Assembly: GCA_030650395.1 (NCBI GenBank)
Contig: JAUSDY010000110.1
Location: forward strand, 1 to 64,000
Source: Acidobacteriota bacterium
Lineage (GTDB): Bacteria; Acidobacteriota; Vicinamibacteria; Vicinamibacterales; UBA2999
Direction of reading: 5' to 3'
Length of the DNA: 64,000 nucleotides
Shown one piece after another: positions 24,070-33,254 of the stretch; positions within the stretch are counted from its first letter, which is position 1; each line of letters starts with the position of its first letter. The notes under the pieces are model-generated. The model made no database searches, was not told the origin of the DNA, and was given only the letters and a program-made list of their open reading frames with translations. The translations under genes and the position numbers were made by a program.

Positions 24070-24630
24070 ATGGTCTCTATGCTGTCGTTGTTGATTCCCC
24101 TCGGCCTGTCCGCCGTGCTCGTGTTCATCGCCAGCTCGATCGTCCACATGATGACGCCGCTCCATAAGAACGACTTGAAGCGGTTGCCGAACGAAGACGC
24201 GGTCATGAACGCGCTGCGCCCGCTCAACCTCCCGCCGGGCGACTACGGGTTCCCGATGCCCCCCTCGCGAGCCGAGATGAGATCGCCCGAGTTTCTCGCC
24301 AAGTACAAAGCCGGACCAGTGGCGTTCCTGACGGTGCGGCCGGCCGGCGAGATGAGCATGACCAGCAACCTGATCAACTGGTTCATCTACTGCGTCGTGG
24401 TCTCGTTCTTCACCGCCTACGTCTCCAGCCGCGCAATGGGCCCCGGCACCGACTACCTGCGCGTGTTCCAGATCGCCGGTTGCGTCAGCTTCATGGGCTA
24501 TTGGCTGTCGCTGCCACAGAGCTCGATCTGGTGGAGCCGCAGCTGGGGGTGGACCTTCAGATCGGCCATCGACAGCCTGCTCTATGCCGGCCTGACTGGC
24601 GGCGCCTTCGGCTGGCTCTGGCCGAGCTGA
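24070..24630 (+). CDS. Conserved membrane protein of unknown function
   Basis: The 186-residue protein has an N-terminal membrane helix (SLLIPLGLSAVLVFIASSIVH), a Pro-rich cytoplasmic or periplasmic stretch (LNLPPGDYGFPMPPSRAEM) and about three further helices (NWFIYCVVVSFFTAYV, VFQIAGCVSFMGYWLSL, SLLYAGLTGGAFGWLW). AAGGAGGG lies upstream of ATG 24070, supporting this start. I do not recognise a named family and give no function. Confidence 0.82.
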   Translation: MVSMLSLLIPLGLSAVLVFIASSIVHMMTPLHKNDLKRLPNEDAVMNALRPLNLPPGDYGFPMPPSRAEMRSPEFLAKYKAGPVAFLTVRPAGEMSMTSNLINWFIYCVVVSFFTAYVSSRAMGPGTDYLRVFQIAGCVSFMGYWLSLPQSSIWWSRSWGWTFRSAIDSLLYAGLTGGAFGWLWPS

Positions 24631-24631
24631 A

Positions 24632-24747
24632 ATCACCAATAACCAATTACCAATAACCAAGGGGATTAGGGCCAAAGCGCGGCCTTCCCCTTTGGTTATT
24701 CGTAATGTGCTTTGGTTATTCGCAATTGGTTATTTGTTATTGTGGGT
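24632..24747. repeat. Inverted AACCAAT (7-bp) array
   Basis: ACCAATAACCAATTACCAAT on the left is answered by TTGGTTATTCG and AATTGGTTATTTG on the right, around a central AAGGGGAT...CCCCTT pair. It ends 2 bp before the next start codon. Confidence 0.92.
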
Positions 24748-24749
24748 AT

Positions 24750-25721
24750 ATGCGTTTCTTCCTGGTTCTGGCTCTAGCCTCCGGCATCGCCCTGTCCGCT
24801 CAGGAGCTGATCCCTGGCACCGCGCGGCCGATCGTCGACCCGAACGCGCCCGCCTCGACCAGCGGCTTCATCTGCCCGATGCACCCCAACGAGGTGAAGG
24901 CCGAGCCCGGCAAGTGCAGCATCTGCGGCATGACGCTCGTGCCCGGCGACCCGATGGCGACGGCCGACTACCGCATGAGCGTGGTGACTGAGCCGCGCGC
25001 GGTGAAGGCCGGAGAGAACACCAAGTTTCGTTTCACGATTACCCATCCGCTGACCGGCGAAACCGTGCGGCAGTTTGCCGACGTCCACGACAGGCTCTAT
25101 CACCTCTTCATCGTCAGCCGCGACATGACGCTGTTCAATCACGAGCACCCCGTCTTCGAGAAGGACGGCTCGTTCACGATCGAGCACACGCTGCCGAAAG
25201 CCGGTCATTACGTGTTCTTCAGCGATTTCATGCCGGTGGGCGGCGGGCCGCAGCTGATCGCGACGCCGATCGTGACCGCCGGGTATGAAGGCGACATCGC
25301 GTCTGATGCGGCCAACCTCACGGCCGACAAGTCGTGGGTGAAGTCAGTGGATGGCGTGACCGTCGACCTGCGGGTCGAGCCGGCCAAGCTCGTCTCGGGC
25401 GACGAGCTCGACGTCCCGATCCGATTCATCGACGAGAAGACCGAACAGCCGGTGACGAACCTGCAGCGCTATCTCGGCGCCTTCGGGCACGCGATGATGT
25501 TGAGCGAGGACATGATGGAGCACGTGCACGCGCATCCGGAAGAGCTGCTGGAAGGCACGAACATCACCGAGGGCGGCGGGCCGGACCTGACCTTCCACGC
25601 GCTCTTCCCGAAGCCGGGCCACTACCGGATCTGGCTGCAGTTCCTGCGGAACAACAAGCTGTCGACCGTGCCGTTTACGGTGCGAGTGTTGCGGGCGGGC
25701 GAGACGGCGGAAAAGCAGTAA
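24750..25721 (+). CDS. Secreted protein with heavy-metal-binding domain
   Basis: After a signal peptide (RFFLVLALASGIALSAQ) comes FICPMHPNEVKAEPGKCSICGMTLVP, a split heavy-metal-binding domain with the C-P-M-H-P and C-x-x-C-G-M motifs typical of copper/silver efflux partners. The rest is two beta-sandwich-like segments with His/Met pairs (LFNHEHPVF, GHAMMLSEDMMEHVHAHPEE), plausibly additional metal sites. Length is 323 residues from ATG 24750. It overlaps the convergent cytochrome gene by 47 bp. Confidence 0.86.
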   Translation: MRFFLVLALASGIALSAQELIPGTARPIVDPNAPASTSGFICPMHPNEVKAEPGKCSICGMTLVPGDPMATADYRMSVVTEPRAVKAGENTKFRFTITHPLTGETVRQFADVHDRLYHLFIVSRDMTLFNHEHPVFEKDGSFTIEHTLPKAGHYVFFSDFMPVGGGPQLIATPIVTAGYEGDIASDAANLTADKSWVKSVDGVTVDLRVEPAKLVSGDELDVPIRFIDEKTEQPVTNLQRYLGAFGHAMMLSEDMMEHVHAHPEELLEGTNITEGGGPDLTFHALFPKPGHYRIWLQFLRNNKLSTVPFTVRVLRAGETAEKQ

Positions 25722-26847
25722 CCGAGAGCGCCGGCCGCGCCTGCAGCGCGGCGTCGGTCACGTTGTCGTAGTAGGCGGTGCTGATCACGCGCGTGCCCGC
25801 CGGCAGCGTGACCGGCTCGCGAAAGACGTACGACGAGGGCCAGTCGGGCCGGTAATTCTTCAACCACAACAGCGGTTCCACAACGCCGTCCGGCTTGATC
25901 GCCGTGACCTCGATCGACTTCGCGCCGGCACCCAGCCTGGGCCACAACGCCGATGCGGTGGTCGCCGTCTTCAACACCGTTTCGGTGCGGACTTTCTCGC
26001 GGGTCTTGCCGGCGGCCACCGTGAACGGCGGCGCCGAAATCTCGAGCGGCATCGCCGCCTGCGGCGGACGCTTCTCCGAAAAATACAGGCCGAGCTCAGC
26101 GGCGCCCGAGACGGGTTCCTCCGTTCCCCGGTAACCGATCTCGACAGCAAGTCTTGCTTTCGCCGGCAACTGGATCCCGACGCCGGCAGGCAGGCTGTTG
26201 ACCGGATTGCTCGGCGTCCACGTGCCCAGCCACCGCCCGGACGCTGCTTCGTAGATCGCGGCGTAGCGAATGCCGCGACGATCGCCCGGGTTGAGTTGCA
26301 GCGCGCGCAGCCACCTCGATCGATCGAGGCCGGATGCGACCTCGAATCGCGCGGTGCGATCGGGTGAGCCGGCTGCGACTTTCTGATCCTTCGCCACGTT
26401 CACCACCGCGTCAGGCGTGCCTTGCTCCCATCCGTTCAGCGGGGGCACGAACACCGGCGGCTTGCTCTCGTCGGCCAGCAGCACGCCGCTTGGCGCGCCG
26501 CCATCGGCCCACGCCAGGATGAGGCTGACCTCGCGAGCCGTCAGGCTCATGTCGTTCGCAAAGTGGCCGTAGCCGTTGACCGCGCTCCACGGCGGCATGC
26601 GCCGCTCGAGGATCTCTTCCTTGATCGCCACCGCCCAAGGCCGCGCGTCCTTGTAGGTCGTGAGCGACATCGAGATGTTGCCGTCGGTGTGGCACTGGAA
26701 ACACTTGCGCTGGAAGATCCGCGCGATCTCTTTCTGGAACACGATGCTGGTCGTGATCGGGGTATGCGTGTAGACGGTCTCGGGCTTGAGCAGCAATGCT
26801 CCCGCCACAACCGATCCGGCCAGCACGACCCCGGTAACCCAACGCAT
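25675..26847 (-). CDS. Secreted c-type cytochrome-domain protein
   Basis: An N-terminal membrane anchor or signal (VTGVVLAGSVVAGALLL) is followed by a heme-binding motif CFQCHTDGNISMS and a partner Met region (RMPPWSAVNGYGHFANDMSLT), as in Acidobacteriota cytochromes that resemble peptidylglycine-monooxygenase-associated or DUF1587-type modules. The remainder looks like a beta-rich domain (RPDWPSSYVFREPVTLPAGT) found in copper type II ascorbate-dependent monooxygenase-like proteins. ATG 26847 gives 390 residues. The gene ends inside the metal-binding gene on the other strand. Confidence 0.82.
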   Translation of the reverse strand: MRWVTGVVLAGSVVAGALLLKPETVYTHTPITTSIVFQKEIARIFQRKCFQCHTDGNISMSLTTYKDARPWAVAIKEEILERRMPPWSAVNGYGHFANDMSLTAREVSLILAWADGGAPSGVLLADESKPPVFVPPLNGWEQGTPDAVVNVAKDQKVAAGSPDRTARFEVASGLDRSRWLRALQLNPGDRRGIRYAAIYEAASGRWLGTWTPSNPVNSLPAGVGIQLPAKARLAVEIGYRGTEEPVSGAAELGLYFSEKRPPQAAMPLEISAPPFTVAAGKTREKVRTETVLKTATTASALWPRLGAGAKSIEVTAIKPDGVVEPLLWLKNYRPDWPSSYVFREPVTLPAGTRVISTAYYDNVTDAALQARPALSVTAFPPSRPPATLAP

Positions 26848-26871
26848 GTTCGTATTATACGGCCCGTCCGT

Positions 26872-26891
26872 CGCGGAACTAAAGTTCCGCG
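26872..26891. repeat. Palindromic module with CGCGGAACT arms
   Basis: Arms CGCGGAACT and AGTTCCGCG surround AA. It supplies the stop codon of the Sir2 remnant and matches the module in hisI at 16161, including the adjacent GTAGC on the coding side. Confidence 0.92.
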
Positions 26892-27277
26892 CTACGGGTC
26901 GCATCCACTTCTGGCAGCACCACCTCGGCCGGGCCGCGCAGCACCAGATCCGCGATGCTCGACGCCGGCGTCGCCTCCGGGTTGATCTCGACCGTGAACG
27001 CTCCGTTCCGCCGTGCCTGCTCGATAAACGACGCCGCCGGGTAGACCACGGACGATGTCCCAATGGTCAGAAAGACGTCGCAGTCGGCGGCCGCTTCGGC
27101 TTGATCGAGCACGTCGGGATCGAGCGCTTCGCCACACCACACCACGCCGGGCCGGACCAGGCCGTTGCAATGCGGGCACGCGGGGGGAATCTGCGCGAAC
27201 GGCGCCGTGTCGTCGCGCCACCGCGGCGGCGAGCCGGGGCACTTCTTCCAGCACGACACGTCCCAGATCGATCCTGA
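26879..27277 (-). pseudogene. Sir2-family NAD-dependent deacylase, C-terminal remnant
   Basis: The zinc-binding and substrate half of a sirtuin is present: SGSIWDVSCWKKC, CPHCNGLVRPGVVWCGEALD, LTIGTSSVVYPAASFIEQA and the last Rossmann strand FTVEINPEAT. The first 110 or so residues, including the NAD-binding GAGxS and the catalytic His (the expected HGS reads SGS), are missing. The break lies at about 27278, directly at a TGA and then the AACTTTC array. It is therefore not functional as a sirtuin unless a partner supplies the rest. The C-terminus is cut by the palindrome at 26872. Confidence 0.85.
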
Positions 27278-27284
27278 TCAACTC

Positions 27285-27436
27285 AAGTTGAAAGTTGAAG
27301 GTTGAAAGTTGGAAGTTTCAGTTCCAAGTTCAGTTTCAAGTTCAAAGTGATCGGCGCGGAGCATAACTGTCAACTCCTAACTTTCAACTGAACTGAAAAC
27401 TGAAACTTCCAACTTTCAACTTTCAACTTTCAACTG
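27285..27436. repeat. Inverted AACTTTC (7-bp) array at the Sir2 breakpoint
   Basis: AAGTTGAAAGTTGAAGG words on the left are answered by AACTTCCAACTTTCAACTTT on the right around GATCGGCGCGGAGCAT. The left end abuts the truncated sir2 gene and the right end reaches the stop codon of the esterase gene. Confidence 0.93.
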
Positions 27437-28990
27437 TTACTGTTTGCTCGTGCCCGCCGGCGCGGCCTTCTTCTTTTGCGCGGCGAGAAACTCGAACGCC
27501 TTCGGCAGATTCGGGACGACGACGTCGGTGTGATTGCCGCCGGCAACTTCGACATACGTCACGTCGGCGCCCAGTTTCTTCAACGCCGCCACCATCGTCC
27601 GCGATCCCGACACGTTGACTGTCGGGTCGGTGTCGCCGTGCACCACGAACTGCGGAATGCCCTTCATCCGCTCCGCGAGTGCGGGCGAGCCGACGCCGGA
27701 GAACGGCACCAGCGCGGCCCAGATGTCCGGATACTTCGACGCGATCGCCCACGTCCCGATCGCGCCCATCGAGTGGCCGATCAGGTAAATGCGAGATTCC
27801 TCGACCTTGTAGTTGGTCTTCATCAGCCGAAGGACCTCCATCACGTCCTTCTCGCTGTATTCCATGCGGCGCCGCGCGGCCGCATCGCCCGAGCCCATGA
27901 TCGTCGAGCCGTAGAAACCGTCGACGCGGTAGCCGAGCGGCGCGGCCATCAGGAAGCCGTGCTTCTCTGCGAGCTGCGGCGGCAGTTTCGAGTACGAGTC
28001 GAAGAACGAATCTTCGTTCGCGCCGAGGCCGTGCAGCGCAATCACCAGCGGCAGCGCCGTGGCGCCGGTGTACGCCTTCGGCACGTAGACCCGGTACGGC
28101 ATGATCTCGTTGGCGCCCTCGAGCGGATGGTGCCGCTCCATGTCGCCGGTCTTGCCCTTGAACGGATCCTTGCCGCCCTTGGCAGCCGCCACCACCGCTT
28201 CAGCCGCGGCGATCTCGCTGGCGGCGTTGAACGTTCCGGGTGTGATCCGCCCGCGATTGATGTTCTTGATGAAGTCGGACGGGTAAAGAATGTCGGCGCG
28301 CACGGCCGGCGTGGCCGCGGCGGCGCTGGCTTCGAGCGCGCGCAGCTTCGCATCAAGCCCTTTCTGCAGCACGACGCCAAGCGTTGCGGTGCCGATCGAC
28401 GTCGTGCCGTCGAACAACTCGGTCTCGATCACGTAATTGCCGTCTTCGACTCCCGTCACGTCGAGCTCCATCGCCAGGGGCGATTCGCGGAGGTCGCGGC
28501 TGACGCCGTCGAACGTGCCCAGCTCGCGGGGCGGCGCCGGGGCGGGCGCGCTCGCGCCGCCGGCGGCCGGTGCCACGCGCCTGCGGAGGGTGACCTTCGC
28601 GGTGATGGCGGGTGTCAGCTCGATCGACGGGCTGTAGATCTGTTCGAGCCGCAGCGAGTACGGCGCCGACGAGTCGATCATCGTGCGCTCGCTGCGCAGC
28701 GCCAGCGAGCTCTGGAAATCGAGCGCGGGCGTCCAGGCCACGCCGTCGAGCAGCGCAAGCCCCTTCGCGACCTGCCGGCGAAGCTCGCCGATCTTGCCGA
28801 GGCGTTGCGCGTCGGCAATCTCTTTATCGACCGCGTCGACCTGCGCCTTGAGCTCGCCTTGCGGCTTCACCGTGGCCTTGCGCGTGTTGTAGCGCACCAT
28901 CGTCGAGCTGACGTTGGTCAGCGCCTGGCCGATCGCCAGCGACGGCATTAAGAGAAGGCTAATGAACGCGAAGGATCGGGCGATATTCAT
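27437..28990 (-). CDS. Secreted alpha/beta hydrolase (esterase/PHB-depolymerase-like)
   Basis: A signal peptide (ARSFAFISLLLMPSLAIGQ) precedes a 270-residue N-terminal region of unknown fold and a C-terminal hydrolase: oxyanion HG in VIALHGLGANED, nucleophile elbow IGHSMGAIG, acid in VHGDTDPTV and His in AGGNHTDVV. The pattern fits prolyl-oligopeptidase or PHB-depolymerase-like esterases. ATG 28990 gives 517 residues. The intact gene sits between two arrays, each of which borders a truncated gene. Confidence 0.9.
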   Translation of the reverse strand: MNIARSFAFISLLLMPSLAIGQALTNVSSTMVRYNTRKATVKPQGELKAQVDAVDKEIADAQRLGKIGELRRQVAKGLALLDGVAWTPALDFQSSLALRSERTMIDSSAPYSLRLEQIYSPSIELTPAITAKVTLRRRVAPAAGGASAPAPAPPRELGTFDGVSRDLRESPLAMELDVTGVEDGNYVIETELFDGTTSIGTATLGVVLQKGLDAKLRALEASAAAATPAVRADILYPSDFIKNINRGRITPGTFNAASEIAAAEAVVAAAKGGKDPFKGKTGDMERHHPLEGANEIMPYRVYVPKAYTGATALPLVIALHGLGANEDSFFDSYSKLPPQLAEKHGFLMAAPLGYRVDGFYGSTIMGSGDAAARRRMEYSEKDVMEVLRLMKTNYKVEESRIYLIGHSMGAIGTWAIASKYPDIWAALVPFSGVGSPALAERMKGIPQFVVHGDTDPTVNVSGSRTMVAALKKLGADVTYVEVAGGNHTDVVVPNLPKAFEFLAAQKKKAAPAGTSKQ

Positions 28991-29005
28991 CTTATGACCT
29001 CTTGA

Positions 29006-29123
29006 TGTGGTGATCAGTCGATCGAGCGGTTGAACTGTTGATGTTGTGATCTCGTGATCTAGATCTGGTGATCTTGGGAGCGGGTTGTCGACCTTGGCTC
29101 GGAAACCGGGCCGATCACCAGAT
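29006..29123. repeat. Inverted GTGATCT (7-bp) array
   Basis: GTGATCTCGTGATCT and GGTGATC words are answered by GATCACCAGATC at 29112. It forms the 3' end of the PQQ-dehydrogenase remnant and the upstream region of the esterase gene. Confidence 0.85.
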
Positions 29124-29370
29124 CCAAATTGTCGGGCGAGGCCCACCGCCACGCGATCGCCAACCTGCCGACGTTGTCTTTATTGATTTGATCTAATGGA
29201 GAGTATTTCTGGCTCGCGGCATTACCTCCGTAGTGTGTCCATTCACCGGCATTGGCCGAAGTGCCTATGGTGCCAACGGTGCCTTGGGTGCCAAAGAGGA
29301 TGGTGCCTAAGGTGCCTACAGTGCCAGGTGCGAAGAACGCGACGGCTAACGCGATGACTAATCGGCGCAT
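29059..29370 (-). pseudogene. PQQ-dependent dehydrogenase, N-terminal remnant
   Basis: After a signal peptide the sequence GEWTHYGGNAASQKYSPLDQ...NVGRLAIAWRWASPDN is the start of a PQQ-dependent (quinoprotein) dehydrogenase propeller, normally about 600 residues. The frame then runs into the GTGATCT array and stops after about 103 residues, so the enzyme is missing. The signal peptide itself contains GTVGTLGTILFGTQGTVGTI, encoded by one arm of the GGCACC array. ATG 29370 lies in the loop between the two array arms. Confidence 0.8.
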
Positions 29371-29475
29371 TGGATGCCTTTGAAAGTGGCGTCATGCTAG
29401 CACCATTGGCACCTGCACCTTTGGCACCATCCCCTTGGCACCTTAGGCACCATTTGGCACCGTAGGCACCGGATT
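29258..29475. repeat. Inverted GGTGCC/GGCACC array around a start codon
   Basis: GGTGCC-centred words (29262-29335) lie inside the signal-peptide code of the PQQ remnant and GGCACC-centred words (29397-29475) lie upstream; the start codon is in the loop. A transcript would be able to form a long hairpin that spans the start. Confidence 0.88.
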
Positions 29476-29509
29476 GGGGTAGCATGCAGGCCTCGGAGGA
29501 GGGTAGAAG

Positions 29510-29887
29510 ATGAAATCGATTATTCGTATCGTGGCTGGCGTGATCTTCGTTGTTGGGTTGCTTGCTTCCGCGCGGGTCGTGGGACAGGGCGCAAACATTA
29601 CCGGCGACTGGGTCTTCACCGTCCAGACCGATCAAGGCGGCGGAACGCCAACCATTACCTTCAAGCAGGATGGCGAAAAGCTGACCGGCAAGTACAACGG
29701 CCAGTTGGGCGCGGCCGACCTGACCGGCACGGTGAAGGGAAATGATGTGAAGTTCACCTTCACGGTCGATGTCCAGGGACAGCAAGCCCCTGTCACTTAT
29801 GCGGGAACTGTCGAGAAAAACACCATGAAAGGCACCTTGGACATCGGCGGGATGGCAACTGGCACCTTTACGGCGTCCAAGAAGTAA
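29510..29887 (+). CDS. Small secreted beta-rich protein of unknown function
   Basis: GGAGGAGGG lies upstream of ATG 29510. The 125-residue product has a signal peptide (IIRIVAGVIFVVGLLASARV) and a repeated beta pattern (GDWVFTVQTDQGGGTPTITF, GEKLTGKYNGQLGAADLTGT) that suggests a lipocalin-like or small barrel fold common in Acidobacteriota. Function unknown. Confidence 0.85.
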   Translation: MKSIIRIVAGVIFVVGLLASARVVGQGANITGDWVFTVQTDQGGGTPTITFKQDGEKLTGKYNGQLGAADLTGTVKGNDVKFTFTVDVQGQQAPVTYAGTVEKNTMKGTLDIGGMATGTFTASKK

Positions 29888-29961
29888 AACCTCTGCTACC
29901 CAGAAGCAAAACCTCTACCGTACCGATCCAAAAAGCCGTTCAGGGATCGGAGCTTTGTCCG

Positions 29962-29990
29962 TTGACAGCCACCCGCTGCTGCTGCCTAAT
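29962..29990 (+). promoter_or_regulatory. Candidate sigma-70-type promoter of the TonB receptor gene
   Basis: TTGACA (29962-29967) is followed after 17 bp by CCTAAT (29985-29990). It lies 120 bp upstream of the receptor start in a 222-bp gap. The gap also has a CCGATCC/GGATCGG stem at 29933-29950 that could end the preceding transcript. Confidence 0.4.
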
Positions 29991-30109
29991 GTGGCTTCAG
30001 TAAGGGGCTGTTTGCCCAACTGCCGTTGAAACCCGTTGTCGCTCCGTCGATAAGGCTCACCCATGCGCCGTGGGCTTAAGGGATGCAATTTGAAAGAGGG
30101 GGAATAGTG

Positions 30110-33100
30110 ATGCGTTCGCTCACGGTTCGGATTTTCATGCTCGCTTGTCTTGTCCTTGCGCCGGCACTTGCGTCAGCGCAAACCAGCTCCATCAGCGGCA
30201 CCGTCAAAGACGACACGGGCGCGGTCATGCCCGGCGTCACGGTGGAAGCCGCCAGCCCGGCGCTGATCGAAAAGGTCCGTTCGACCACGACGGGTGGCTC
30301 GGGCCAGTATTCGATTCTGGCGCTCAGGCCCGGTATCTACACGGTGACCTTCACGCTCCCCGGTTTCCAGACCGTGGTGCGCCAGGGCATCGAGCTGACG
30401 TCGGACTTCACCGCCACGATCAACGTGGACTTGAAGGTCGGCACGCTCGAGGAAACGCTGACGGTCACCGGTGAATCGCCGATCGTCGACACGCAGAGCC
30501 TGACGCAACGCGTGGTGATGACGGCGGAAGTGCGCGAGGCGTTGCCGACCGGCCGCAACATCCAGGCGGTCGGCATCATGATTCCCGGCACGACCATCGC
30601 GTTCGGCGGTGGCGGGGCGCTGTCGCGCGATGTCGGCGGCTCGGGCAACCTGCAGCAGTCGCCTCTTCAGTACCGCGGCTCTGCCGACACCGTGCAGACG
30701 ATTGAAGGCATTCGCCTGAACAACCTCTGCGCGCAAGGCGCCTACAGTGGCGTCTACTGGAACGATGCCAGCTTCGAAGAGTTCAGCTACGTGACCGGCG
30801 CCGACTCGGCCGAAATGGGCCAGGGCGGTATGCGCGTCAACATGGTACCCCGCGACGGTGGCAACTCCTTCCGCGGCTCCGTGATCGGCAACTATGCCGG
30901 TGAATCATTCGGCTCCGACAATTGCGGCTCGCCGGGCATCGGCCAGGCGTGCACCCGCTCGAACCTGAGCGGCAGCAAGTCGTTCAACCGGAACAACACG
31001 CTCACCAACGTGGACGTGATCCAGAAGATCTGGGATATCAACCCGCAGATCGGCGGTCCGATCATCAGGAACAAAGTGTGGTTCAACTACACTTTCAGGA
31101 ACTGGGGCTCGGAAAAGACGAAAGCCGACGCCTACTTCGACTCGAACCCCTCGCAGTTCGTCTACGCGCCCGACTTTACCAAGCCCGGCATCGACGATGG
31201 GCACCTCACCAGCAACGCAGGCCGCATCTCGTGGCAGGTCAGCAGCAAGGATAAGATCTCGGTCTACCACGACAACCAGCGCAAGTACCGCAATCACTGG
31301 GGTATTCAGGCGGCGATACCGCCCGAGGCAGCCGGTGTGCAGGTGACACCCACTAGCTTCGTCAACGTCACGAAGTGGCAGCGGACCGCCACCAACAGGC
31401 TGCTGCTTGAAGCTGGCTTCGGCATGTACAACCAAAACTACACCGAGCTGTATCAGGCGGAAGTCACCGGCGACAACAAGAAAGTCTGGGACGACGCGGC
31501 TATTCAGAATGCGCGCGTCTACAACGTGGTCGACGCCTCGAACAACCGCCAGGCCAACGCCTGGCCGAACCCGGCGGATCATTACTCGGTGCTCCGCACC
31601 TTCATGGGCGCGGCGTCATACGTGGCCGGGGCGCACAGCCTGCGGGTGGGCGGCACGCTGAGCAACGGCGATTGGAAGTTGCTCACCAGATGGACAGGCG
31701 ATATGCAGCCCATCGTCTATAACGCCGGCGCACCGGTGCAGGTGACGCTCCGCTTGCCGTCGGACCGCAACAACGGCATCAACCGCGACCTCGGACTCTA
31801 CGCGCAAGACCGCTGGTCGCTCGGCCGCGTGACGTTGAACCTCGGCCTGCGGTTCGACCAGTTCATCGGCGAGTCGCGAGAGAGCGAAGTGCTCGCCAGC
31901 CGCCTGAGTGGCGGCGCCAAGTTCGGCCTGTGCGACGATGGCAAGGTCGACCCCGGCGACCTGTGTGCCGGCAAGGTGCAGAACTGGAAGGACATCTCGC
32001 CCCGCGTCGGCTTCGCGATGGACGTGTTCGGCAATGGCCGCACCGCTCTGAAGGCCAGCTTCGCGCGTTACGTGGCGGGTCAGCAGATCGCCGTGGCCAA
32101 TCAGGTGAACCCGATCGGCGCGCTCACCGCGGCTGACACCCGGGTGTGGCGCGATTTGGACGGCAACGGCCTGCCGCTCGACAGCAACGGCAACATCCAG
32201 TTCAATGAGCTGACCAATTCGGCGGCGACGCCGACATTCGGCCGCCTCACCGTTCCGACCACTCAGTACGATCCCGCCGTCCTGAACGGCTGGGGCGCGC
32301 GCGGCTACAACAACGAGTTCACCGTCGCCGCGCAGCACCAGCTCGCGGACCGGATCTCGGTGAACGGCGGCTACTATCGCCGCACGTTCGGGAACGCCAC
32401 CTTCACCGACGATCTGCGCTACGACGAGAACAGCTACGACACCTTCTGCATCACGGCGCCCTCCGATCCCGACCTGCCCGGCGGCGGTAACTACCAGGTG
32501 TGCGGCGTCAAGGACCTCAAACCCGCAGTCTTTGCGCAGGGCCTGCCGGCGAACGGCCTGATCCGGTTCTCGGAGGACTTTGGCGGCGAGACCAATCTCT
32601 TTCAAGGCTACGACGTCAACCTCGAGGCGCGGTTCCGCAACGGCGCGTTCCTCAAGGGCGGCATCGCAGCCACGGCACGCACTTTCGACAACTGCAACCT
32701 GCTCAAGGCCGGTCTTGATGCGGTGGTGGGCGCGGCGGCGCAGGGCACCGAAATCTACGCGGACGGCACCACCGCGTGCCATCGCGAGTACGGGTATCGC
32801 CCGGACGCGAAGATGTCGGGTTCTTACAGTCTGCCTTGGGGCGTCCAGCTGGCGGGTACGTATCAGTTCACCCGTGGCGTGCAGTCGGGCGCCGCTGGTG
32901 GGTCCAGCATCGGCGCCAGCTGGGCGGTGACGAGCGCGGTGGCCGCGCCCATGACCGGTCGCGCCGCTTGGACCGGCGTCGGATCACGGACGGTTCAGTT
33001 GATCCGCGACGGTCTCGACTACGGCAAGTACAACCTCAACCAGCTTGACCTGCGTCTGGGCAAGCGCTTCGAGGCCGGCAGGGCCAAGCTGCGTGTCGAC

Positions 33101-33247
33101 TTCGACCTCTACAACGTGCTCAACAGCAGCTGGCCCTACACAGTCAACGGGGCCTATTCGACGTCGGCGGCGGCGGCCCAGTGGCTGCGTCCGACCAACG
33201 TGCTGCAGCATCGGTTCTTCAAGTTCGGAGCGCACGTCAGCTTCTAG
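30110..33247 (+). CDS. TonB-dependent receptor with carboxypeptidase-regulatory-like domain
   Basis: ATG 30110 follows GAGGGGG and starts a signal peptide (LTVRIFMLACLVLAPALASA). Residues about 25-100 are a CarboxypepD_reg-like domain (SISGTVKDDTGAVMPGVTVE), then a plug (ESPIVDTQSLTQRVVM) and a large beta-barrel ending in Phe (HRFFKFGAHVSF). At 1,045 residues it is of the OmpA/Oar-like type that is abundant in Acidobacteriota and imports large substrates using TonB energy. The substrate is not evident from neighbours. Confidence 0.94.
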   Translation: MRSLTVRIFMLACLVLAPALASAQTSSISGTVKDDTGAVMPGVTVEAASPALIEKVRSTTTGGSGQYSILALRPGIYTVTFTLPGFQTVVRQGIELTSDFTATINVDLKVGTLEETLTVTGESPIVDTQSLTQRVVMTAEVREALPTGRNIQAVGIMIPGTTIAFGGGGALSRDVGGSGNLQQSPLQYRGSADTVQTIEGIRLNNLCAQGAYSGVYWNDASFEEFSYVTGADSAEMGQGGMRVNMVPRDGGNSFRGSVIGNYAGESFGSDNCGSPGIGQACTRSNLSGSKSFNRNNTLTNVDVIQKIWDINPQIGGPIIRNKVWFNYTFRNWGSEKTKADAYFDSNPSQFVYAPDFTKPGIDDGHLTSNAGRISWQVSSKDKISVYHDNQRKYRNHWGIQAAIPPEAAGVQVTPTSFVNVTKWQRTATNRLLLEAGFGMYNQNYTELYQAEVTGDNKKVWDDAAIQNARVYNVVDASNNRQANAWPNPADHYSVLRTFMGAASYVAGAHSLRVGGTLSNGDWKLLTRWTGDMQPIVYNAGAPVQVTLRLPSDRNNGINRDLGLYAQDRWSLGRVTLNLGLRFDQFIGESRESEVLASRLSGGAKFGLCDDGKVDPGDLCAGKVQNWKDISPRVGFAMDVFGNGRTALKASFARYVAGQQIAVANQVNPIGALTAADTRVWRDLDGNGLPLDSNGNIQFNELTNSAATPTFGRLTVPTTQYDPAVLNGWGARGYNNEFTVAAQHQLADRISVNGGYYRRTFGNATFTDDLRYDENSYDTFCITAPSDPDLPGGGNYQVCGVKDLKPAVFAQGLPANGLIRFSEDFGGETNLFQGYDVNLEARFRNGAFLKGGIAATARTFDNCNLLKAGLDAVVGAAAQGTEIYADGTTACHREYGYRPDAKMSGSYSLPWGVQLAGTYQFTRGVQSGAAGGSSIGASWAVTSAVAAPMTGRAAWTGVGSRTVQLIRDGLDYGKYNLNQLDLRLGKRFEAGRAKLRVDFDLYNVLNSSWPYTVNGAYSTSAAAAQWLRPTNVLQHRFFKFGAHVSF

Positions 33248-33254
33248 CGATTAG

